This document shows, piece after piece, positions 38,410-47,830 of a stretch of 64,000 nt of DNA; the stretch's first letter is position 1; every line of letters begins with the position of its first letter. Below the pieces are notes generated by a model. It made no database searches and had not been told where the DNA came from. It saw only the letters and a list, made by a program, of their open reading frames with translations. The stretch is from contig JAJEFA010000020.1 in assembly GCA_022820725.1 (NCBI GenBank), positions 62,001 to 126,000 on the forward strand. The letters are read 5' to 3'. The stretch comes from Candidatus Binatia bacterium (GTDB lineage: Bacteria > Desulfobacterota > Binatia > Bin18). The position numbers and the translations under genes were made by a program.

Positions 38410-40152
38410 ATGCCGCAATTTGATACGATTATCAAAAACGGGACTGTCGTCGACGGTACCCGGGTGCCGCGCTACCGAGCCGATATCGGCATTAAGAGCG
38501 GCCTGATCGCAGCAATCGGTACCCTCGAGACCAGTCAGGCGACCAGCGTGATTGATGCCAGCGGGCTCATCGTGGCGCCGGGATTTATCGACCTGCACAC
38601 TCACTACGACGCGCAGATTCACTGGGACGCTTACTGTACGATCAGCAGTTGGCATGGGGTGACCTCGGTGACGATCGGGAATTGCGGCTTTGGCTTTGCG
38701 CCGCTCCATGCCCAGGATGCCGAGCGGGCCATGCTGGCCCTGTCGCGCAACGAGGCGATTCCGCTTGAGCCCATGAAGGTCTCGATACAGGCCGATTGGG
38801 AGACCTTTCCACAATATATGGATGCGCTCGCCCGGATGCCGTTGGGGATCAATATCTCGCATCTGTTCCCCGTGGCTCCAGCCGTCGCGTATGAGATGGG
38901 TGGCTTTGACGCGGCCAAGCAGCGTTTTCCGAACGAGCGGGAGACGCAGGCCGTTATCCGCCATCTGCACACGGCCCTGGACGCCGGGGCGGTTGGCTGG
39001 TCGGCCCAGCGTTTTGTGCCGGAGAGCCGGATCTCGGTCCAGCGCGACTATGACGGTACGCCGATGATTACCGATATGTTGCCGGACGAATTCTATCTGG
39101 CCCTGGGACGAACGCTGGCCGAACGCGGGGAGGGCTGCATCCAGTTTTCCCAATCCGGGGCAGGCGAAAGCCTGCTCGGGATTGAGGCGGATTTTATCTT
39201 TCTGGAAAAATTGGCGGCGGAGAGTGGCCGCCCGCTGTTGTACAACTCGGTGGAGATTTTTGACGCCCATCCGGAGTCGCACCAGTCGCAACTCAAATGG
39301 ATCGCCGAGGCGAACGACCGCGGCCGGCGCGTGTTTGGCCAGGCCGTGACCGCCCGGGCACCGGTGCGGATGACGCTCGAACACTGGAATATGTTCGACG
39401 GCTCCCCGCTGTGGCGCGAGGCAACGCTCGGAACAGTGGAAGAAAAAAAAGCGAAACTGTCCAGTCCCGAGCTGCGTCAGGCCATGCGGCAAGACTACGA
39501 CCAGGGCGGCTTTGAAACCTTGGACCTCGCCTTTGGGGCGTTGACGCGCTACATCGCCCGCAAGGTCCGCAACCCTGAACTCAAATCCATCTATGAGGGG
39601 CTGTCGGTGGCCCAGATTGCCGAGCTGGAGCACAAGCATGTGGTTGACGCCATGCTCGACCTGTCGGTGGCGGACGATCTACGGACCGAATGGGCGGGGC
39701 CGACCACCAATGCCAATATCGAGGGCTACCGGGATGTCATGAACTCGCCCTACACCATGCCGGGTCTCTCCGATGGAGGTGCCCACGTCAAATTCATCAC
39801 CCCGGCCATCTATCCGACCGAAGTCTTATCCTGGCTGGTCCGGGATGCCGGGATCATCAGTTTGGAGGAGGCGCATTTCCGGTTGAGCGGGATGCCGGCC
39901 TGGGCCGCCGGCTTCAAAGACCGAGGCAGCCTGCGGGTCGGTATGGCAGCGGACATTGTGGTGTATGAACTGGGGCAGCTGCGCTCGCTGCCGGAGGAAG
40001 TGGTGCACGATCTGCCGACCAACGAGTGGCGCCGCGTGCAGAAAGCCGAAGGGTATCGGCACATTCTGGTCAACGGGGTCACTATCTTCGAAGACGGGCA
40101 GTGTACGCAGGCAACCCCAGGCAAACTGCTCCGGCACGGAGCGGCCGTGTAA
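38410..40152 (+). CDS. N-acyl-D-amino-acid deacylase family amidohydrolase (copy 1)
   Basis: A 580-residue cyclic-amidohydrolase-like enzyme. The start MPQFDTIIKNGTVVDGTRVP and the metal motif APGFIDLHTHYDAQIHWD (near residues 58-75) are those of D-aminoacylases. SSWHGVTSVTIGNCGFGFAP is diagnostic. The late ligand region is MPGLSDGGAHVKFI. It removes an N-acyl group from D-amino acids or a related substrate. A second enzyme of the same family is at 43128-44822, three genes later. GGAGGGCGCC precedes the ATG. Confidence 0.88.
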   Translation: MPQFDTIIKNGTVVDGTRVPRYRADIGIKSGLIAAIGTLETSQATSVIDASGLIVAPGFIDLHTHYDAQIHWDAYCTISSWHGVTSVTIGNCGFGFAPLHAQDAERAMLALSRNEAIPLEPMKVSIQADWETFPQYMDALARMPLGINISHLFPVAPAVAYEMGGFDAAKQRFPNERETQAVIRHLHTALDAGAVGWSAQRFVPESRISVQRDYDGTPMITDMLPDEFYLALGRTLAERGEGCIQFSQSGAGESLLGIEADFIFLEKLAAESGRPLLYNSVEIFDAHPESHQSQLKWIAEANDRGRRVFGQAVTARAPVRMTLEHWNMFDGSPLWREATLGTVEEKKAKLSSPELRQAMRQDYDQGGFETLDLAFGALTRYIARKVRNPELKSIYEGLSVAQIAELEHKHVVDAMLDLSVADDLRTEWAGPTTNANIEGYRDVMNSPYTMPGLSDGGAHVKFITPAIYPTEVLSWLVRDAGIISLEEAHFRLSGMPAWAAGFKDRGSLRVGMAADIVVYELGQLRSLPEEVVHDLPTNEWRRVQKAEGYRHILVNGVTIFEDGQCTQATPGKLLRHGAAV

Positions 40153-40167
40153 TAAGGAGGGATTACT

Positions 40168-41298
40168 ATGGCGCACCGGAGAGTCATCTCGTCGGACGAC
40201 CATGTTTTTGAGCCGGCCGACCTGTGGACGAGTCGGGTTGAGGCGAAGTTCAGGGACCGCGCTCCTCACGTTGTCCACCGCGCAGAGGACGACACCGACT
40301 GGTGGGTGTGCGACGGGCTTATCGGAGCCAGCGGCGGGTCGGGCGGATCGCAGATGGGGATGCGGTTTGAAAACCCGGAAAAGATGAGCTTTGCCGATAG
40401 CATGGATAATGTCCGGCCTGGAGCCTATATCCCCGAAGCGCGTATTGCCGATATGGACGCGGATGGCATTGACGTCGCGCTCCTCTATCCCAGCCAGGGA
40501 CTGCTGCTGTACGGCCATCCGGACAGCGAACTGCTGACCGTCTTATGCCACGCGTATAACAGCTGGCTGGCCGAGTTCTGCGGTGCCTTCCCCGACCGCC
40601 TGAAAGGCATCGCCATGCTCGATATTGACGACGTCCAGTCGGGTATCCACGAGATGGAACGCTGCGCCAAACTGGGGCTGGTCGGGGCGATGATTTCGGT
40701 CTATCCGGCCGAGCAGAAGTCGTACGACCGGCCGATGTACGAGCCCTTGTGGGCGGCGGCCCAGGATTTGGACCTGCCGCTCAGCCTCCACCTGGCGACT
40801 AACCGGCCGGGTTCGGGCTATATCGATGAGGGGACCCTTGAGACCATCGACTACCCGGCCCTGGTGAATGTGGATCACTGGGTGCGCATGTCGCTCGCCC
40901 GCCTGATTTTGAGCGGGGTCTTCGAGCGCTATCCGAAACTCCAGATCGGCTCAATCGAGCAGGAGGTCTCCTGGGCGTCTCATTTCCTCGAACGTCTGGA
41001 CTATACCTATACCCAAAGACCGCAGCACGGCGCGTATCGATTTACGGAAGATATGCTGCCCAGCGACTATTTCCACCGCAACGTCTTTATCAGTTTTCAG
41101 GAAGACGCCTTGGGCATCAGAGACCGGCAGCTTATTGGCATAGATAATCTCCTGTGGGGGTCGGACTACCCCCACCCCGAATGTACCTTTCCTCGGTCAC
41201 AGCAGATTCTCGACGAGATTCTGAGTGAGTGCAGCGAGGAGGAGCGAGCCAAGATTGTCGGCGGCAATACCGCCAGAATATACCATTTGGATGCATAA
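40168..41298 (+). CDS. Amidohydrolase family 2 metal-dependent hydrolase
   Basis: A 376-residue TIM-barrel enzyme paralogous to the one at 28449-29579. The first metal site is VISSDDHVFEPADLW; the mid-barrel His is in LDLPLSLHLATNRPG; the last site is LLWGSDYPHPECTFPRS. A Gly/Ser-rich loop (GASGGSGGSQMG, near residue 55) is inserted near the N-terminus. It lies 15 nt after the first D-aminoacylase-like gene and 8 nt before the ABC transporter gene. AAGGAGGGATTACT precedes the ATG. Confidence 0.88.
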   Translation: MAHRRVISSDDHVFEPADLWTSRVEAKFRDRAPHVVHRAEDDTDWWVCDGLIGASGGSGGSQMGMRFENPEKMSFADSMDNVRPGAYIPEARIADMDADGIDVALLYPSQGLLLYGHPDSELLTVLCHAYNSWLAEFCGAFPDRLKGIAMLDIDDVQSGIHEMERCAKLGLVGAMISVYPAEQKSYDRPMYEPLWAAAQDLDLPLSLHLATNRPGSGYIDEGTLETIDYPALVNVDHWVRMSLARLILSGVFERYPKLQIGSIEQEVSWASHFLERLDYTYTQRPQHGAYRFTEDMLPSDYFHRNVFISFQEDALGIRDRQLIGIDNLLWGSDYPHPECTFPRSQQILDEILSECSEEERAKIVGGNTARIYHLDA

Positions 41299-41306
41299 GG
41301 AGGCGT

Positions 41307-43094
41307 ATGCCCGCCCTACTGAGTCTGTTGCAATCATTGCGCGCCAGCCAGAAGAAAATGCTGCTGGCCGTCGCCTGCGGTCTGCTCTTCGCCGGTACCG
41401 GTCTGGTGCCGCCGCTGCTCATCCGCCGGATTATCCAGTGGATCACCGAAGGGGGTGGAACGCTGCCCGCCTTACTCGGCATTACCGGGTTGCTGCTGGT
41501 GGTGTATATCGGTCGGGGGCTGTTTCGGTACGGCTATGGGCGTTTCTCCCACGAGGTGTCTTTCGATGTCCTGCATAGCCTCATGGTCCGGGTGTATACC
41601 CATCTGCAAAGTCTGCCCCACAGCTTTTTTCATACGCAACGCACCGGTGGGCTGATTGCCCGCTCGATCAACGACATTGAGGCCATCGAAGATTTTATCG
41701 CCCACGGCATTCCGGAAACGATCAACGCTTTTGTGCTGCCGACGGCCATGATCTGTGTGCTGTTCTATCTGAACTGGCAGCTCGCCCTGGTCGCTCTCCT
41801 GCCGCTGCCGGTGGCCAGTTGGATCGTCTTTCGCGCGGTTTCAAAAGTCCGCATCGAGTGGCGCCCCGTGCGACAGCGTCTCGAAGACCTGACCGCTCAG
41901 GTGCAGGATAATCTGTCCGGTGTGACGGTCATCAAGTCGTTTGTGCAGGAAAAGCTCCAGGCGCGGGCGATCGAACACCGCAGCCAACGGCTGCGGGACG
42001 ACATGCTGCGGGCCAGTACCCTGTCGTTCGTTCCGGTCGGTGTGATCGAAGTCACCAGCGGAGTCGGGGTGGTGCTGATCGCACTCCTGGGTGGCGTCAT
42101 GGCGCTCGGTGGTCGGGTGAGCGCGGCTGACCTGTTTGTGTTCATTGTGTATCTCACCCAGATCTATCAGCCCTTTTTGCAACTCGCCAATATTAACGAC
42201 ACGCTCCAGAAAGCCACGGTCAGCTCGGAGCGGGTGTTTGAACTGCTCAACCTCCAGCCCGATATTGTCAGCCCACCCCACGGCGTACGGCCGGCCCGAA
42301 TGACCTGGGATGTGGAGTTCCAAAACGTTACGTTCGGCTATCAGCCGGACCGGCCGGTTCTCAACGATATCAACATCACTGTTGCGGCCGGGACCATGGT
42401 CGCCTTGGTGGGCGCGACCGGTGCGGGAAAAACCACGGTGACCAATCTCCTTCCGCGCTTTTACGACCCCCAACACGGCTCGGTTCGCGTTGGTGGACAC
42501 GAGGTGCAGTCTTTGGACCTTGACTTTCTGCGCAGCAATATCGCCATGGTGTTGCAGGATATCTTTCTCTTCCACGGCACCGTTCGCCAGAATCTCCTCT
42601 TTGGTCGCCCGGACGCCTCGGGGGCCGAGCTGCGCGCCGCGGCGCAGGCGGCCAACGCCGAGGAATTCATCCGCGACTTGCCCCAGGGCTATGACACCCT
42701 CATTGGCGAGCGCGGAGTCCGCTTGTCCGCCGGGCAAAAACAACGCCTGTCCATTGCGCGGGCGCTGCTCAAAGACGCTCCCATTCTGATCCTTGATGAG
42801 GCGACCTCTTCGGTGGACACTGAAACCGAACATTTGATCCAGGAGGCGATTTCACGGCTCACCGCGCAACGCACCACCGTAGCCATAGCCCACCGTCTCA
42901 GTACCATCCGCAACGCCGACCTGATCGTGGTCCTGGACCACGGGCGGGTGGTGGAGCAGGGCACGCACGAGAGTCTACTGGCCCACAACCGGGCCTATGC
43001 GCGCATGGTGCGGGCTCAGGACCTCGCCCGTGAATGGCAGATCGGCCAGCCTGGGGAGCAACCCGAACTCGCGCTGGCCACGGGCAGTGATTAG
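41307..43094 (+). CDS. ABC transporter, fused permease and ATPase (exporter type)
   Basis: A 595-residue half-transporter of the MsbA/LmrA type. Six hydrophobic segments fill residues about 15-300. The ATPase domain has Walker A VALVGATGAGKTTVTNLL (near 372), the Q-loop MVLQDIFLFHGTV, the signature VRLSAGQKQRLSIARALL (LSAGQ instead of LSGGQ), Walker B ILILDEATSSVD and the H-loop VAIAHRLST. It probably works as a homodimer exporting lipid, peptide or drug. The start at 41307 has AAGGAGGCGT. It sits inside the D-aminoacylase cluster, which is unusual for catabolic genes and hints that export is part of the pathway. Confidence 0.92.
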   Translation: MPALLSLLQSLRASQKKMLLAVACGLLFAGTGLVPPLLIRRIIQWITEGGGTLPALLGITGLLLVVYIGRGLFRYGYGRFSHEVSFDVLHSLMVRVYTHLQSLPHSFFHTQRTGGLIARSINDIEAIEDFIAHGIPETINAFVLPTAMICVLFYLNWQLALVALLPLPVASWIVFRAVSKVRIEWRPVRQRLEDLTAQVQDNLSGVTVIKSFVQEKLQARAIEHRSQRLRDDMLRASTLSFVPVGVIEVTSGVGVVLIALLGGVMALGGRVSAADLFVFIVYLTQIYQPFLQLANINDTLQKATVSSERVFELLNLQPDIVSPPHGVRPARMTWDVEFQNVTFGYQPDRPVLNDINITVAAGTMVALVGATGAGKTTVTNLLPRFYDPQHGSVRVGGHEVQSLDLDFLRSNIAMVLQDIFLFHGTVRQNLLFGRPDASGAELRAAAQAANAEEFIRDLPQGYDTLIGERGVRLSAGQKQRLSIARALLKDAPILILDEATSSVDTETEHLIQEAISRLTAQRTTVAIAHRLSTIRNADLIVVLDHGRVVEQGTHESLLAHNRAYARMVRAQDLAREWQIGQPGEQPELALATGSD

Positions 43095-43127
43095 TCACGC
43101 ACCGGAGCCCAAAAAGGAGTAATGACG

Positions 43128-44822
43128 ATGGCCTACGATCTACTCATAAAAAACGGCACCCTCGTTGATGGCAGCGGGCAGCCCGCTTTTCGTGCCGACC
43201 TGGCGGTCCGGGCCGGCCGTATCGTCGAGATAGGCAGGGAAGCGGACAGGATCACGGCTGGAGCCACGCGTGTCATCGACGCCGCCGATCTCATTGTTGC
43301 GCCGGGCTTTATCGATCCGCATACCCATTATGATGCCCAAATCTGTTGGGATCCGCTGGTCACCTGTTCATCCTGGCATGGCGTGACTAGCGTCATCATG
43401 GGCAACTGCGGTGTCGGACTGGCTCCCTGTAGGTCCGAAGAGCGCGATATTGCGACCTCGAACCTTGTCCACGTTGAGGCGATTCCCTATGAAGTTCTCA
43501 GCCAGGGCCTTCCGTGGGACTGGGAAAGTTTCCCGCAGTATATGGCTGCGGCGGCTCAGCGCGGGGTTGGTATCAACGTCGGATTTCTGGCTGCCCTGTC
43601 TCCGTTCCGTCAGTTCGTCATGGGGAACGACGCTATGGAGCGTGAGGCAACACAGGATGAAACAGGGAAGATCAGTGCGCTGCTGGGCGAAGCGCTTGAC
43701 GCCGGCGCACTCGGCTTCTCGCTCACGGTCCTGCCCCAGCATATCGGCTACAAAGCCAAACCGCTGGCCTGCCGTCTGGCGAGCCGGGATGAACTGCGGG
43801 CCTATTCCAGGCTCCTCGCGGAACGCGGCCGCGGCACAATTGAAATCGCGCTGACGAAACAGCCGAGCACGGTTTCCACAAAAGAATACGCGCTGCTTGA
43901 GCTGCTCGCGGCCGAGAGCGGCCGGCCCGTCACCTGGCTCAATCTGCGCGACCGGGACGATGCGCCAACAGCCTGGACCGACACCCTGGACCAGGTTGCG
44001 CCGCTGCTGGCCCGCGGTTGCCGCCCCCAGGTGGCCGTACGACCACTGACGGTCGAGTTTAATCTGCGCAACCCGTTCCTGTTCGCCAGTCTGCGCTCCA
44101 TGAAGCCGGTATTCGGTGATGCCTCGCTCGAAGATCAAAAGCGGACCTATGCGGACGCGGAGTTTCGCCACGCCTTTGCCACCGACCTGGAACACCGCCC
44201 GCTTTTTCGCGACATCTGGAAGAATACCCAGGTGAAGGAAGCCACGCAGCCCGCCCTCAAGGCGCTTGAGTGGAAAACGATCGCACAGATAGCCCATGAT
44301 CGTGGCGTGGCGCCACTCGACGCCTTCTTTGATCTCTCGCTTGAAGATGGGCTCAGGCTCGACTATACGCTGCCGCGGCTCGATATCAACGAAGAACGGG
44401 TCGCCCGGAAGTTCAGCGACCCGCGCACGCTGATCGGCATCTCTGACGGTGGCGCGCACGTCGATATGCTGTGTAACGCCGGCTATCCAACCTATCTGTT
44501 GGGCACCTTCGTGCGTGACAAACAGGTTATTACGTTGGAACATGCGGTGAAGCGCATCACCTCCGAGCCGGCGCAGTATTTCGGCCTGTCCCAGCGGGGC
44601 CTGTTGCAGCCCGGCATGGCGGCGGACATCACCATTTTCGACCTGAACACGGTGCGCTCTCCGGAACGCCCGGAGGTTCGGCATGATTTACCCGGCGGCG
44701 GCCGTCGGCTCGTCACGCAGTCGGAAGGGATCACCCATACGATTGTGAACGGACACGTGCTGTACGAAGAGGGAGAATATGTCGGTGGTCTGCCGGGGCA
44801 GGTGCTCCGCACTCATGAGTAA
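43128..44822 (+). CDS. N-acyl-D-amino-acid deacylase family amidohydrolase (copy 2)
   Basis: A 564-residue paralogue of the gene at 38410-40152. MAYDLLIKNGTLVDGSGQPA, VAPGFIDPHTHYDAQICWD and SSWHGVTSVIMGNCGVGLAP are diagnostic. The late metal-region is LIGISDGGAHVDML. Differences from copy 1 include PHTH in place of LHTH and a different central substrate region, so the substrates probably differ. The ATG at 43128 has the better spacing to AAAAAGGAG than the one at 43122. It is followed by the SnoaL-like gene after 32 nt. Confidence 0.87.
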   Translation: MAYDLLIKNGTLVDGSGQPAFRADLAVRAGRIVEIGREADRITAGATRVIDAADLIVAPGFIDPHTHYDAQICWDPLVTCSSWHGVTSVIMGNCGVGLAPCRSEERDIATSNLVHVEAIPYEVLSQGLPWDWESFPQYMAAAAQRGVGINVGFLAALSPFRQFVMGNDAMEREATQDETGKISALLGEALDAGALGFSLTVLPQHIGYKAKPLACRLASRDELRAYSRLLAERGRGTIEIALTKQPSTVSTKEYALLELLAAESGRPVTWLNLRDRDDAPTAWTDTLDQVAPLLARGCRPQVAVRPLTVEFNLRNPFLFASLRSMKPVFGDASLEDQKRTYADAEFRHAFATDLEHRPLFRDIWKNTQVKEATQPALKALEWKTIAQIAHDRGVAPLDAFFDLSLEDGLRLDYTLPRLDINEERVARKFSDPRTLIGISDGGAHVDMLCNAGYPTYLLGTFVRDKQVITLEHAVKRITSEPAQYFGLSQRGLLQPGMAADITIFDLNTVRSPERPEVRHDLPGGGRRLVTQSEGITHTIVNGHVLYEEGEYVGGLPGQVLRTHE

Positions 44823-44854
44823 TAAGCCCGAAACGAAGAAAGGAGCGTACACCA

Positions 44855-45313
44855 ATGGATATGACCGAGCTGGAACAACGTATCACGCGGATTGAGGACC
44901 TTGAGGCCATCAAACAGCTTAAGGCAACCTACTGCGATATTTGTGATGATGATCACAACCCGGAGCGCATCACCACGATTTTTGCCGAAGACGGTATCTG
45001 GGAGGGCGCTGGATTCGGCAAAGCCCAGGGCCATACGGCCATTCGTGAGCTGTTCAAAAAATTCCAGACGATGATCAGCTTCTCCCAGCATCAGGTGATG
45101 AATCCGGTCATCAAAATCGACGGCGACCGGGCCACGGGCATCTGGTATTTCTTTGGACCGTTCACGTTCTACAAGGATAATCAGGCCAAGTGGCTGGCCG
45201 CGCGCTATGAGGACGATTACGTCAAAGTGAACGGAGAGTGGAAGATACAGCACCTCCGCGCGCGTGGGCGCATGCACACGAACTACGAAGAGAGCTGGGC
45301 CAATAACGACTGA
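44855..45313 (+). CDS. SnoaL-like/nuclear transport factor 2 family protein
   Basis: A 152-residue NTF2-fold protein. The start ELEQRITRIEDLEAIKQLKA, then YCDICDDDHNPERITTIFAE and DGIWEGAGFGKAQGHTAIRE, is the SnoaL_4 pattern found in ring-hydroxylating-dioxygenase small-subunit-like and ketosteroid-isomerase-like proteins. Members act as isomerases, hydratases or small subunits. GAAAGGAGCGTACACC precedes the ATG. It is part of the 37.5-46.3 kb cluster. Confidence 0.82.
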   Translation: MDMTELEQRITRIEDLEAIKQLKATYCDICDDDHNPERITTIFAEDGIWEGAGFGKAQGHTAIRELFKKFQTMISFSQHQVMNPVIKIDGDRATGIWYFFGPFTFYKDNQAKWLAARYEDDYVKVNGEWKIQHLRARGRMHTNYEESWANND

Positions 45314-45367
45314 GCAAATCGGCGCGGCTGTGACTGGCGGGCGCGTGTAGGGCAAGGGGAGGCAGGC

Positions 45368-46252
45368 ATGTTCAGCATAGGCAAGCTGTTTCATCTCACC
45401 CACGTTGTGGACGACCTCGAAGCCGTTGACCGGTGGTATGACGACGTGTTCTCGGTCACGCGCTTCTATAACGGCTATGAGGAGCTGGCCGGGCGGAACG
45501 CCTCCCTGATTGCCATCGGGGACGTCATCATGGAGCCGATGATGCCCGCCCGCGTGGAGAACCTCAGGAATCCGTCGGTGAAAAGATTTCACGACCGTTT
45601 CGGGCAGCACTTTCACTCTATCGCCTGGTATGTGGATGATGTTGCGGCCATCTCTGCGCGGCTCGATACGGCCGGCCTGCGGCTGTATAACCTTGTCGGC
45701 AAAGAGGTGAAGCCACCGTACGACACGGCGGCCATCTGGACGCATCCAAGACAGACCCCCGGCCAACTGGAGTTTGCCCTGTCCGGCGATTACATCGCCG
45801 ACCCGCGGCTGGAGCCGGGCTGGTCCAGCGACCCCTGGCGCCAGCATCCGCTCGGTATCCAGCGTGCCTCGCATATCGGTGTAGTCGTCAGGGACCTGTC
45901 CGCGGCCAAGCGGCTGTATTGCGACATTCTGGACGGGACCCTGCTCCACGAGGAGCACACCGAGGGTCGCAAGCAGAGTGCCTTTGTGGCTGTTGGAGAA
46001 GACACGGTTGTGGAACTGGCCCAGCCCCTTTCCACGACCAGCCCGGAAGGCCAAGAGTTGGAGCAAAACGGCGAGGGCATTTATTCCCTGATATTCAAGA
46101 CCGCGAACCTTGGCCAGGCCCAGGATTTTCTGAGAGACAAGCAACTCCGACCCGAACCGGACGGCGCAGACACCATCGTTCTCGGGCCGGAGCAAGCCTT
46201 TGGCATGGTAGTGGGTTTCACCCAGCGCACCCTCCCCAACGACCCACGTTAG
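45368..46252 (+). CDS. Two-domain VOC family protein
   Basis: A 294-residue protein with two glyoxalase/bleomycin-resistance-type modules. The first starts LFHLTHVVDDLEAVDRWYDD, with GQHFHSIAWYVDDVAAISA; the second starts RASHIGVVVRDLSAAKRLYC. Duplicated betaalphabeta-betabetabeta units such as this occur in extradiol dioxygenases and VOC lyases. Metal ligands cannot be assigned with certainty, though H12, H83 and H166 are in the right places. It is the last gene of the cluster; the next gene is convergent, 3 nt away. Confidence 0.82.
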   Translation: MFSIGKLFHLTHVVDDLEAVDRWYDDVFSVTRFYNGYEELAGRNASLIAIGDVIMEPMMPARVENLRNPSVKRFHDRFGQHFHSIAWYVDDVAAISARLDTAGLRLYNLVGKEVKPPYDTAAIWTHPRQTPGQLEFALSGDYIADPRLEPGWSSDPWRQHPLGIQRASHIGVVVRDLSAAKRLYCDILDGTLLHEEHTEGRKQSAFVAVGEDTVVELAQPLSTTSPEGQELEQNGEGIYSLIFKTANLGQAQDFLRDKQLRPEPDGADTIVLGPEQAFGMVVGFTQRTLPNDPR

Positions 46253-46255
46253 TTG

Positions 46256-46807
46256 CTAATCGGACTCGACCGTCACGCGCTGTCCTGAGAATATCGAGTC
46301 AAACTGCATGGCCGACACCGCCTCAGGGTCAAACGGGTCTTGATCTAGCGGAAAGACCCGTCCCATCTGCGTGCCGGTGATGGACTGTAAATCTTTGCTG
46401 AATTGCACCACATAGCGGACGCGCACGATATCGGTATGTGCTCCAGTGGCGGCGTCGAGGTTGAAATCGACCACCTCAGCCGTAATTTCCCGCCAGCCCG
46501 ACCGCGCCCATACCCCGTGTTGGTCGCTGAATCGGGCTGAGCTGGAGGTGTCGTGCTGACCGGAATGGGTGCTGGCCCAGTTCCCCTCTGCGGTTAAGGA
46601 AATCAATCGGAAGGAACTCGTCGTTCCCTCGTCTGTGAGGTGACGAATGAGGTAAACTCCCGCAATCCCTTGGGCAAAGTTTCCCTCATTCGGTCTATAC
46701 CGCCAGCTTTCCAGACGAATCGCGTCGTCGGAGAAGGAGAGATTGACGAGACCGAGACAGAAGACGGGGATCAGACTCAGGGCGAGCATACCGATTCTTC
46801 GTTCCAC
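46256..46807 (-). CDS. Hypothetical secreted protein
   Basis: A 183-residue protein with no family that I recognise. The start is probably GTG at 46807, preceded by AAAGGAGCAAACCC; an ATG at 46855 has no such site. The N-terminus has RR followed by a hydrophobic stretch (MLALSLIPVFCLGLVNLSFS), a plausible signal peptide. The mature part is rich in Ser, Thr and Asp and looks beta-rich, with GIAGVYLIRHLTDEG and VRVRYVVQFSKDLQ. It is convergent with the VOC gene. Confidence 0.6.
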   Translation of the reverse strand: MERRIGMLALSLIPVFCLGLVNLSFSDDAIRLESWRYRPNEGNFAQGIAGVYLIRHLTDEGTTSSFRLISLTAEGNWASTHSGQHDTSSSARFSDQHGVWARSGWREITAEVVDFNLDAATGAHTDIVRVRYVVQFSKDLQSITGTQMGRVFPLDQDPFDPEAVSAMQFDSIFSGQRVTVESD

Positions 46808-46887
46808 GGGTTTGCTCCTTTCTTGCTCGGAGTCTTCCTTGAGGTAACCAAGCATTTCAGTAGAATCACTACGGAAGCGCTGTAAGA

Positions 46888-47682
46888 TTATTTGATCGAA
46901 GGAAGTACCTGGAAAATGTAATCGGCCATAATAATCATATTCATGCTGTGTTTATGTGTTGAATATGACACTAATCCGTGAGCAGCAGCATGACGATTTG
47001 GAACGAAATCTTTTTGAAATTTTTTTCTATTCTTATCTGGTGCGTAGAGGTGGTTCACCAGTCGGTCGAACAAAATCCAACCGTATGCTTCTCTTGGCAT
47101 AAAATCCTCTAACGATCCACGCTGAGTTAATCTGTCGAGTATTTCTTTTGAACGGATAGTTCCAGCTTTGTTCTTGAAAAATAGAATGCGAATCATTCTT
47201 TCTATTTCTGGAAATAGCACTCTGCACACGCACCGATAAAATCCAGCTTCATGCGCAGAAAGCGCTTCACGAAATGTTTCTCTCGCTTCCTCATCGATAT
47301 GGTAAGCCTCCAATCTTGACTCGATGTCCCTGCGAATATCATTCCAGTTCGTTTCATAGAAAGTCGAAAGGCGCTGTTCGAGCAAGGATACGTTCCCTCC
47401 GCATTCTGCGACATAACTGATCGGAACAGTATGATAGGGCAACCAACCAGTTGCACCGACGGAATTTACGAACGTCGAGTATCTCTCAAATAATTTGGCA
47501 TATAATCTAATCGATTCAATATACGGTGCGAGGATTTGAGAAATACGAGCCAATCCCTGAACGAAGGGGCGAAGAGTCACCTCCAACTGCTGTGACGCCT
47601 CAGACAGTTTTTGCACGACGGGTACGACAGACTCATTTAGGTGCTCGACAAGCCTATCAATTTCCGATGGGTGCTTATTCAT
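46888..47682 (-). CDS. HEPN-like hypothetical protein
   Basis: A 264-residue protein. The N-terminal third is a long amphipathic helix region (EIDRLVEHLNESVVPVVQKL). Near the C-terminus it has VPNRHAAAHGLVSYSTHKHS, an R-x4-H motif (RHAAAH) with the 'NRHxxxHG' look of HEPN ribonuclease domains. The middle has EAGFYRCVCRVLFPEIERMI. HEPN proteins of this kind act in abortive infection or as toxins. The gene is visibly AT-richer than its surroundings and lies beside hicAB. No partner antitoxin gene is adjacent. Assignment is by motif only. Confidence 0.55.
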   Translation of the reverse strand: MNKHPSEIDRLVEHLNESVVPVVQKLSEASQQLEVTLRPFVQGLARISQILAPYIESIRLYAKLFERYSTFVNSVGATGWLPYHTVPISYVAECGGNVSLLEQRLSTFYETNWNDIRRDIESRLEAYHIDEEARETFREALSAHEAGFYRCVCRVLFPEIERMIRILFFKNKAGTIRSKEILDRLTQRGSLEDFMPREAYGWILFDRLVNHLYAPDKNRKKFQKDFVPNRHAAAHGLVSYSTHKHSMNMIIMADYIFQVLPSIK

Positions 47683-47830
47683 CCTGTGAGTCCCCTAATC
47701 TTGTCTCATCAATATCACTGCGATCCTTACTCGCCATATCAGTTCTGTGTTCGTTCCGGTCATTGATATTGTCCGTCACTTTGGCATACCGACCGGTCGG
47801 AGAAATCGACATGCCGGAGTAGTTATGGCG

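Noticed and set aside
38227..39639. Long minus-strand frame of 470 residues antisense to the first D-aminoacylase gene.
   Set aside because: It has the composition expected of a shadow frame in GC-rich DNA, and no family motif; the plus-strand gene is certain.
44813..46195. Long minus-strand frame of 460 residues antisense to the SnoaL-like and VOC genes.
   Set aside because: No recognisable domain, and it covers two well-supported plus-strand genes.
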